From Planctomycetota bacterium (GTDB lineage: Bacteria; Planctomycetota; Planctomycetia; Planctomycetales; Planctomycetaceae), in the NCBI GenBank assembly GCA_003670925.1, contig QWQG01000218.1, positions 1-43,094 on the forward strand: a DNA stretch of 43,094 nt. The letters are read 5' to 3'. Both the position numbers and the translations under genes were made by a program. The notes under the pieces are model-generated. The model searched no databases. It was not told where the DNA came from and saw only the letters and a list, made by a program, of their open reading frames with translations. Below, piece after piece: positions 37,778 to 43,094 of the stretch. Position 1 is the stretch's first letter, and each line of letters starts with the position of its first letter.

Positions 37778-37798
37778 CAGTTTTGAGGAGCGATCAAG

Positions 37799-39016
37799 AT
37801 GGCTGATCGAGTATGGAGCAGATACAAGCAATTGCAACAAATGGCCGAGCAATGGACCTTCACTACTCCTGCCAGCAACACAGATTTATGGCGCCAAAGC
37901 TTGGCCTGCGTGGTTTGTTCAATTTGTGTTGGGTTCTTCAATTTGTGTTCCGCAGATGATGCCGCAGACTCGACGCGACACAAGTCGGTTGTAAAGGCGA
38001 TTACACAGCGACGAAATGATCTATCGAGGAGTCGCGTGGAATTTAAGTATTGGCGAGTTAACATTCGTGGTGCAGAATTGGGAGATGTGGCTGACGAACT
38101 TCAAGCGAAATTACGACAGATGGAGCTTTCACCAAGCTTGCTGGCGGCGTTTCCGAATAGTGCCATCGTGGAGGAAAGTTCGGCGACGATGGATATCGAC
38201 ATCACGAGTAATCGGATTTTTCGGTGGGAGAATTCACGAAGTAATGCAACACAACCTGCAGTGGAATCTCTATTGCGCGAGAATCTGTCAGAGGAGAGTG
38301 GCGAGATTCAGGTGCGTTTTGGGCCAATCCGTTCAATCTATTTACAGAATGGCGACGAAAGTAAGTTCCTTAATCAGGATGAGAACAATCTTTCGGTCTT
38401 CAAGGCTAACACTTATCGAATGGATATCACGCCTGAAAGGCTCGATCCTTCGTTCGTCGACTGGCGGCCATCACTTATAACAGGGCCGAAGGTTCTCGTA
38501 TCGGAGGAACTGTCGTTCATGCCGGAAGATGCATTCCGATGGGAGTCAGAAACCAAGTCGTCCCGTGCTTTGCATTGGTTCGCGATGCAGGACGGCTTCC
38601 CGTTGGAGTGGCGGCTTCTCGATTTAAACGGACACGTGAAGCAGGTGGGCTGGGCGGCTCCTGGGCCGAATTCGTCTGGTGTCGATTCAGTGCGAACGGT
38701 GCATCAATTGGTCGCTGGCGAGGAAATTAATGATGGCATTTTGCTTTTCGTTTTGAGTGTGAACAACTGGTTTGTGGGCGATTCGCTACCCAAAGTGGAC
38801 ACTACTCTTGAATTCGTCGAAGCTAAACCGCAGGTCACAATCGATGCTGCAATGGATACAGCGAAGCCAGTTGTCACTGTTACCGATCCTGCTCTCGAAA
38901 ATCGCATTACGCGCCGAAGTAAACATTGGTTTTTTCAAATTTCGCTTTGTGTTGCGGTTGGAATAATCATGTATGTCATATGGAAGCAACGATCGATCCG
39001 ACAATCGAAAAGGTGA
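37799..39016 (+). CDS. Exported protein with C-terminal anchor, unknown function
   Basis: ATG 37799 is preceded by GAGGAG at a good distance. The protein has 405 residues with a signal-like hydrophobic segment (about 37-50, LACVVCSICVGFFNL), a beta-rich exposed region (VEFKYWRVNIRGAELGDV, FPLEWRLLDLNGHVKQVG), and a C-terminal span (FFQISLCVAVGIIMYVIW) followed by basic residues, so it is probably membrane-anchored. It begins 21 bases after the DUF1573 stop and lies just before the Cys-rich small protein. I do not recognise the family. Confidence 0.65.
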   Translation: MADRVWSRYKQLQQMAEQWTFTTPASNTDLWRQSLACVVCSICVGFFNLCSADDAADSTRHKSVVKAITQRRNDLSRSRVEFKYWRVNIRGAELGDVADELQAKLRQMELSPSLLAAFPNSAIVEESSATMDIDITSNRIFRWENSRSNATQPAVESLLRENLSEESGEIQVRFGPIRSIYLQNGDESKFLNQDENNLSVFKANTYRMDITPERLDPSFVDWRPSLITGPKVLVSEELSFMPEDAFRWESETKSSRALHWFAMQDGFPLEWRLLDLNGHVKQVGWAAPGPNSSGVDSVRTVHQLVAGEEINDGILLFVLSVNNWFVGDSLPKVDTTLEFVEAKPQVTIDAAMDTAKPVVTVTDPALENRITRRSKHWFFQISLCVAVGIIMYVIWKQRSIRQSKR

Positions 39017-39067
39017 TGTTCATCGTTCGGACATCCGTGAAGTAGACCACCTCTTTCCAGAATAGGA

Positions 39068-39508
39068 ATGAACATGAATACCGCAGTCCGACTGTTTGCA
39101 ATGGTATCAATATTTCTTTCACCATTTTCCATGGTCGGACATGTGTCCGCCGATTATCCTCCCGGAGGGCGACAATATTTTTACTGTGTGCGGAATAGCT
39201 CTTGTATAGGAGTCTCGCTAGCTGGGTGTGACCCCCACGGTTTTTTTTGTTCCGACAATATCGCGAAGACTTGCGAGAATTCTCCTGGTTGCATTTGGAA
39301 TTTTGATGGCGTATGCATGGGACCAGCTTTAGCAACGTGTTGGTCAAATCCGAACGGCCAGACTCTAACGACTGACTGCATCGGGCATTGCGGGCTCGTA
39401 GTGTACAACACATGCTCGTGCAGTTGTGGCTCAGCCGGTCCTGGTGCCGGTGGCGTGATCGTAAACCATCCAGATTGCTATAGTGAACCATTCGCGGAAA
39501 TGCCATAA
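39068..39508 (+). CDS. Small secreted cysteine-rich protein
   Basis: The 146-residue product has a clear signal peptide (hydrophobic core VRLFAMVSIFLSPFSMV, cleavage after VSA). The mature part holds 14 cysteines in pairs (CVRNSSC, CENSPGC, CIGHC, CSCSC) and Gly/Asn/Asp-rich spacers, ending in NHPDCYSEPFAEMP. The start is ATG 39068 or 39074; AGGA sits 7 bases before the second. The even cysteine count suggests disulfide bonds. It follows two exported proteins (DUF1573 and 37799) and is followed by a glycosyltransferase. I do not recognise the family; it could be a structural peptide, an inhibitor or a precursor. Confidence 0.65.
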   Translation: MNMNTAVRLFAMVSIFLSPFSMVGHVSADYPPGGRQYFYCVRNSSCIGVSLAGCDPHGFFCSDNIAKTCENSPGCIWNFDGVCMGPALATCWSNPNGQTLTTDCIGHCGLVVYNTCSCSCGSAGPGAGGVIVNHPDCYSEPFAEMP

Positions 39509-39707
39509 CCCTCTTGGATCGCTGAAGCGAAAACCATTATCTGGAGCGATGTTTAAGCGATTGATCTGTTCGAACTTGATGCCTGTGGCGAGTGGCAATT
39601 GGAAACATTCGGCATCCAGTCGTAATTTCGCTTTCAAACGTTACGAATCCAGACGTGGATCTCAGCGACGGAGCCATTATGATCTTTACGGTCCTGACGG
39701 GGGTCAC

Positions 39708-41309
39708 ATGACTGGACGTGCCGGTTTGATATGCCTGTCGTCCGTGGTCACGGCAGGCATGATCTTGCGATGCGATCAAATTGGTTGCCGCAGTTTTTGG
39801 CTGGATGAGGCCTATTCATGGACGATGGCGACAAGGTTTTCATTGCGCGAGATTGTCTTGCGAACGGCGAACGATTTTCATCCGCCGTTGTATTACATCG
39901 TGCTGAAATGCTGGATAGCGATCGTCGATGATTCTGAAGTCGCTCAGCGATCGCTATCTGTTTTGTTCGACTTGTTGACAATGGTTTGTCTGTACCAGTT
40001 CTGTTGTGATGCGTTTGCGGCGAAGAAAGGTTCGTGCAATGACGAGAATGTAGAGTCTCGCAGATCGGTTGGGTGTCTTGCCGCGGCGTTCTATGCCGTG
40101 AATGCGATTCATATTCACTGGTCGGTCGAAACTCGCATGTATTCAATGGCTTCGTTTCTGGCGGTCCTGTCAAGTTGGCTGCTGGTGCGGAGCATTTCAA
40201 GTGCGGAACGGCAATGGTGGTTCGCTTATGTGCTTTCGGTGACGTCTCTCTTGTACACGCACAACTACGGACTGTTTACCGTGTTTGGACAGGCATGTTT
40301 TGTCGTTGCGCTGCTCGGCAAAAACTTGGTCACTCAACCGTGGAAGCGATATGATGTGACGACACGTGGCAGCGATCTTTCAAATTCGCTCGTTTCGATG
40401 GTCACTGCAGCGATTGTGATCTGTGTCTCGTTCCTGCCCTGGTTGTCAATACTGTTCAAACAGACTGAGCAAGCGCACGCAGGATACTGGATTCCAAAGT
40501 TTGAATGGTGGACGATTCCAAAAACGTGGGTCGACTTGTTGATTCATGAGGACAAACCCGTGGAATTCCGCGATTCGGCAACCACACTTACCACTTCTCT
40601 GGTTTCCCTGACCGTCATATTTTGCTTCGCGTGGAAGGTTAGAACTCGTGGCGCGGTGCTGCTACTCGCCGTAATCGTTTCTCCGATTGTTTGTTCTGCG
40701 GCGATCTCCGTCATTGCGCTGCCGATCATCACCTCCAAACATTATTTGACAGCCTGCGGGTTCTTCTTTTGTGCGTTAGCGTATGTCATACGCATCCTGT
40801 TGCCGAGGCCAGTCTCGAACGCAGCAGCAGGGATATTGATTGTCAACATGCTTTACGTCCACTTGTGCTATCGCGACGAACGTCAAATCTGCGAAAATAG
40901 CGGTCTACGAGCAGCTGTTCTTCACTTGGCAGATCACATCCAGGAGGGTGATTCTGTCGCCGTGGCGAACCAAGGAATGCTGCTTACCACTCGTTACTAC
41001 ATGTCGCGAATGTTGCGTAATTCGGAATCGAAAGACGTGGCGACGGCAAAATTATTTTATTCTGTTCCGCTGATTTCATGGCTCGGGTCGGCGCTGATTG
41101 ACGAGAAGGATCGAATGTCGGCGAACGAACTCACACTGTCGAACAGGAAGCGAGTCTGGGTGATTGGTTCAACTGGTGACTCGCCAAGAGGATTGGATGA
41201 ATTGCCTGCGAGTACTTGGGCAGAGCGATCGGCTGTTGCATTCCGCAGCAAATATTCATTTGAAGGCGACATCCGTCTATGGCTTTACATGCCGCGGGAG
41301 TCGAGTTGA
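39708..41309 (+). CDS. GT39/ArnT-like membrane glycosyltransferase
   Basis: The 533-residue protein looks like a dolichyl/undecaprenyl-phosphate sugar transferase of the GT-C fold. It has WLDEAYSW (about residues 30-37), which carries the first acidic catalytic loop, and DFHPPLYYIVLKCW, with about a dozen hydrophobic spans. ATG 39708 is preceded by GGGGG; an upstream frame to 39483 is non-native. It would move a lipid-linked sugar onto an envelope acceptor. An older truncated relative lies at 35768. It follows the Cys-rich protein after 199 bases and overlaps the next gene at TTGA. Confidence 0.8.
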   Translation: MTGRAGLICLSSVVTAGMILRCDQIGCRSFWLDEAYSWTMATRFSLREIVLRTANDFHPPLYYIVLKCWIAIVDDSEVAQRSLSVLFDLLTMVCLYQFCCDAFAAKKGSCNDENVESRRSVGCLAAAFYAVNAIHIHWSVETRMYSMASFLAVLSSWLLVRSISSAERQWWFAYVLSVTSLLYTHNYGLFTVFGQACFVVALLGKNLVTQPWKRYDVTTRGSDLSNSLVSMVTAAIVICVSFLPWLSILFKQTEQAHAGYWIPKFEWWTIPKTWVDLLIHEDKPVEFRDSATTLTTSLVSLTVIFCFAWKVRTRGAVLLLAVIVSPIVCSAAISVIALPIITSKHYLTACGFFFCALAYVIRILLPRPVSNAAAGILIVNMLYVHLCYRDERQICENSGLRAAVLHLADHIQEGDSVAVANQGMLLTTRYYMSRMLRNSESKDVATAKLFYSVPLISWLGSALIDEKDRMSANELTLSNRKRVWVIGSTGDSPRGLDELPASTWAERSAVAFRSKYSFEGDIRLWLYMPRESS

Positions 41310-42997
41310 CTCGCAAAAGACTAGCATGTCCATCGTGCGGTGAAGAGATGCCGGTGGGAATGGTTTCGTGCCGTTATTGTCGGGCCCCGCTGCATGCTGT
41401 GGTGGTTGAAAATTCCTCGTTCATTTTGCCACTGCCACCGGACAATGACGGTTCAGTATCCACGCCGGTGGTGCCGCCAAACGTTCCAACGATTGAGCCT
41501 CGCAAGGGACGGCGTGTTGCCGAAGGACGTCCAGGAGAGAAGCGATCGAAAGGGACAGCACCGGCACCGCAGTCGAAAACCTCGGCACAACCCCTGAAAG
41601 CAAAAGCGACGGCGGTCGCCACGAATGAACAGTCACTGGCAAACGTCAGCCGGCCACCGGATTTCGAAACGCGGGCCAGGGTCTTATCGTGCGTTGTTGT
41701 GCTGTTGTTGCTGGCTCCATTGGCGGTGTCCGGCCCGGTTCCGGGTGATCCTTCGCCACTTTCTTTCACATGGCCGATGATTCATTCGGGCGACGAACCG
41801 CATAATCTGGTGTTGATCAATAGTGTCCTCAATGACGGCGATTTCGACGTCAAAAACAACTATGCGGACTCGCATTCCGGTGGCAATCAGGGAGGACGAA
41901 AATTTGGTGGATGGGTGTTGGATCATCATGTCGCGTGGTATCTGCAGGATCGGTACGTGCGATGGTGGGAGATCTATGAAACGGACGAGAAACTCTGGAA
42001 ACGCGACGCTAGCGAACATCCTATTCCAACTCGCAAGCCGAATTTCGAAAAGACCGATTTAGGCGATCAGGAGTATTCACGGCATTCGCCAGGATTTGCG
42101 GTTGTCACGTCGCCGTTTCTGGTTTTCTTTCGCGGGACGAGCTTGCTGGAATCTGCGGCGTTGTTGGCAACGACATTGATGAGTATTGCTGGATTTTTCG
42201 CCTACTGCATTCTTGTGCGTCCGTATGTCACAAATCCCTTTCAAGCTGTTTTGTTTGGTGCGGTGGCGTATCTGGGTTCTCCGCTCTGGCACTACGGAAG
42301 AACTTTGTATGTGGAAGCGTTTGCAGCGGGTTTACTGATCTGTGCTTACGCGGCAGTATTACGCGGCTATCGCTACTTGACGGCTGGTCTGTGCATCAAT
42401 GCGGCGATTTTGATTCGAGGCGAATTCATGCTGATCGCACTGCCGTTGTTGGCTGAGCCACTGTGGCGGCGGGATCGTGTGTGTTCCTTGTGCGTTGGGA
42501 TTCCCGCAGCTTTCGCGATTTGTCTGAAACTGCTGTGGAATCAGCGAATGCGTCATGGCTGGACGCACAACGCGGAGCTCTGGGAGTGGGGTTATCCGCT
42601 GGAAGGCATTTTTGGTTTACTTCTGTCGTGGCAACATGGGATTTTATTGTTTGCTCCGGTGCTGATCCTGTCCGTTTTCTGTGTGCGACGATGGTTTCGC
42701 GAACATCAGCGGGACGCGATTTTGATGTCAGCGGCGGTCGTCAGCTACGGGTTGCTGATGGGTTCTTCATTACAGTGGTGGGGTGGAACGTGTTATTCTG
42801 CCAAGCTGTTAATTCCCGTGTTGCCGTTGATGCTGGCACCGATGGCGATGATCGGAAGCAGCCGCTTGTGGAATTCTGATGCACGGGTGTTTGCCGCGAT
42901 CGGGTTGTTGATGGTGATTTCGGTGGAGTTCGGTGCGATTGCTGCGTTTGCCTGTGAGCACATCCATGAAAAACATCCCGTGCAGTTGATGTGGTAG
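41306..42997 (+). CDS. Zinc-ribbon polytopic membrane protein, GT39-like
   Basis: TTG 41306 overlaps the previous stop (TTGA) and follows GGGAG; ATG 41279 gives nine more residues. The N-terminal zinc ribbon is CPSCGEE...CRYC. A long low-complexity Pro/Ala/Lys linker follows, then a first span (LSCVVVLLLLAPLAVSG) and a luminal loop, then about ten spans (GFFAYCILV, YLTAGLCINAAILI, LPLMLAPMAM). The topology and the DEPHNLVLINSVLNDGDFDV loop suggest a GT-C glycosyltransferase-like or related polytopic enzyme. The pairing of a cytoplasmic zinc ribbon with such a membrane body is unusual. Function cannot be named. Confidence 0.6.
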   Translation: MTRKRLACPSCGEEMPVGMVSCRYCRAPLHAVVVENSSFILPLPPDNDGSVSTPVVPPNVPTIEPRKGRRVAEGRPGEKRSKGTAPAPQSKTSAQPLKAKATAVATNEQSLANVSRPPDFETRARVLSCVVVLLLLAPLAVSGPVPGDPSPLSFTWPMIHSGDEPHNLVLINSVLNDGDFDVKNNYADSHSGGNQGGRKFGGWVLDHHVAWYLQDRYVRWWEIYETDEKLWKRDASEHPIPTRKPNFEKTDLGDQEYSRHSPGFAVVTSPFLVFFRGTSLLESAALLATTLMSIAGFFAYCILVRPYVTNPFQAVLFGAVAYLGSPLWHYGRTLYVEAFAAGLLICAYAAVLRGYRYLTAGLCINAAILIRGEFMLIALPLLAEPLWRRDRVCSLCVGIPAAFAICLKLLWNQRMRHGWTHNAELWEWGYPLEGIFGLLLSWQHGILLFAPVLILSVFCVRRWFREHQRDAILMSAAVVSYGLLMGSSLQWWGGTCYSAKLLIPVLPLMLAPMAMIGSSRLWNSDARVFAAIGLLMVISVEFGAIAAFACEHIHEKHPVQLMW

Positions 42998-43094
42998 ACG
43001 ATTGAGTTTAGGACAAGAGTGATGTCGTACGCAGCAGGTCAGAATGAGGTTGGCAGAAATCGTTTAACGGCGAGCCGCAGGCGTAGGCGGAAGC
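42998..43094. other. Short end region with repeat-like tail
   Basis: No gene is visible. The last bases (ggcgagccgcaggcgtaggc) look like the left part of a dispersed repeat that runs off the window. Confidence 0.35.

Noticed and set aside
38976-39506. 176-residue minus-strand frame across the Cys-rich gene
   Set aside because: The plus strand has a signal peptide, a cysteine pattern and a ribosome site; the minus frame has neither.

Overview
The window looks like chromosomal DNA from a planctomycete, probably of the Planctomycetaceae group. The signs are a DUF1501 protein, a MoxR/DUF58/BatA-type operon with two long von Willebrand-like membrane proteins, a secreted protein whose leader carries an LKLRQLLT motif like those of large planctomycete exoproteins, a DUF1573 protein, sulfatase-fold proteins, and many short dispersed palindromic repeats. 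Base composition is moderate, and genes lie on both strands in short operons with roomy, repeat-rich gaps. The assignment rests on recognising families by eye; no database was searched.

Layout. 1-1850: a partial unknown gene, a 66-bp repeat, a Y1 (HUH) transposase, and a tRNA-His with its own promoter and terminator. 2081-3948: an ABC-2 exporter (ATPase and permease). 4256-5161: a perfect palindrome and a LexA homologue whose self-cleavage machinery is gone. 5248-11709, minus strand: a membrane-anchored protein, a beta-hydroxyacid dehydrogenase, a Prc-type tail-specific protease and a secreted protein of unknown function. 11878-13227: a graveyard of mobile DNA (Uma2 and Avd-like pseudogenes, a planctomycete repeat, the 3' end of a group II intron, and a frameshifted conjugative coupling-protein fragment). 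13311-18753: an OsmC protein divergent from a likely sugar kinase (ROK) - Ppx/GppA - polyphosphate kinase operon. 19010-21898: a DUF1501 protein and a sulfatase-fold protein without visible catalytic residues.

22109-33188 is a MoxR - DUF58 - BatA-like - second VWA-like operon. It is split by about 4 kb that carries two unrelated secreted-protein genes and is preceded by a vestigial start of the BatA-like gene. The first inserted gene can be read in full only if a -1 shift occurs at an A AAA AAC heptamer. 33287-35522: a frameshifted nuclease-like gene, a hicB-hicA toxin-antitoxin pair and a fumarylacetoacetase-family hydrolase. 35768-42997: a truncated glycosyltransferase, a repeat-rich gap, then a same-strand run of a DUF1573 protein, a C-terminally anchored exoprotein, a small secreted protein with 14 cysteines, a GT39-like membrane glycosyltransferase and a zinc-ribbon polytopic membrane protein.

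The best candidates for undescribed biology are the LexA homologue without its cleavage dyad (4523-5161), the frameshift-dependent exoprotein inside the interrupted MoxR operon (24286-25865), and the DUF1573/Cys-rich secreted protein cluster (36677-39508).
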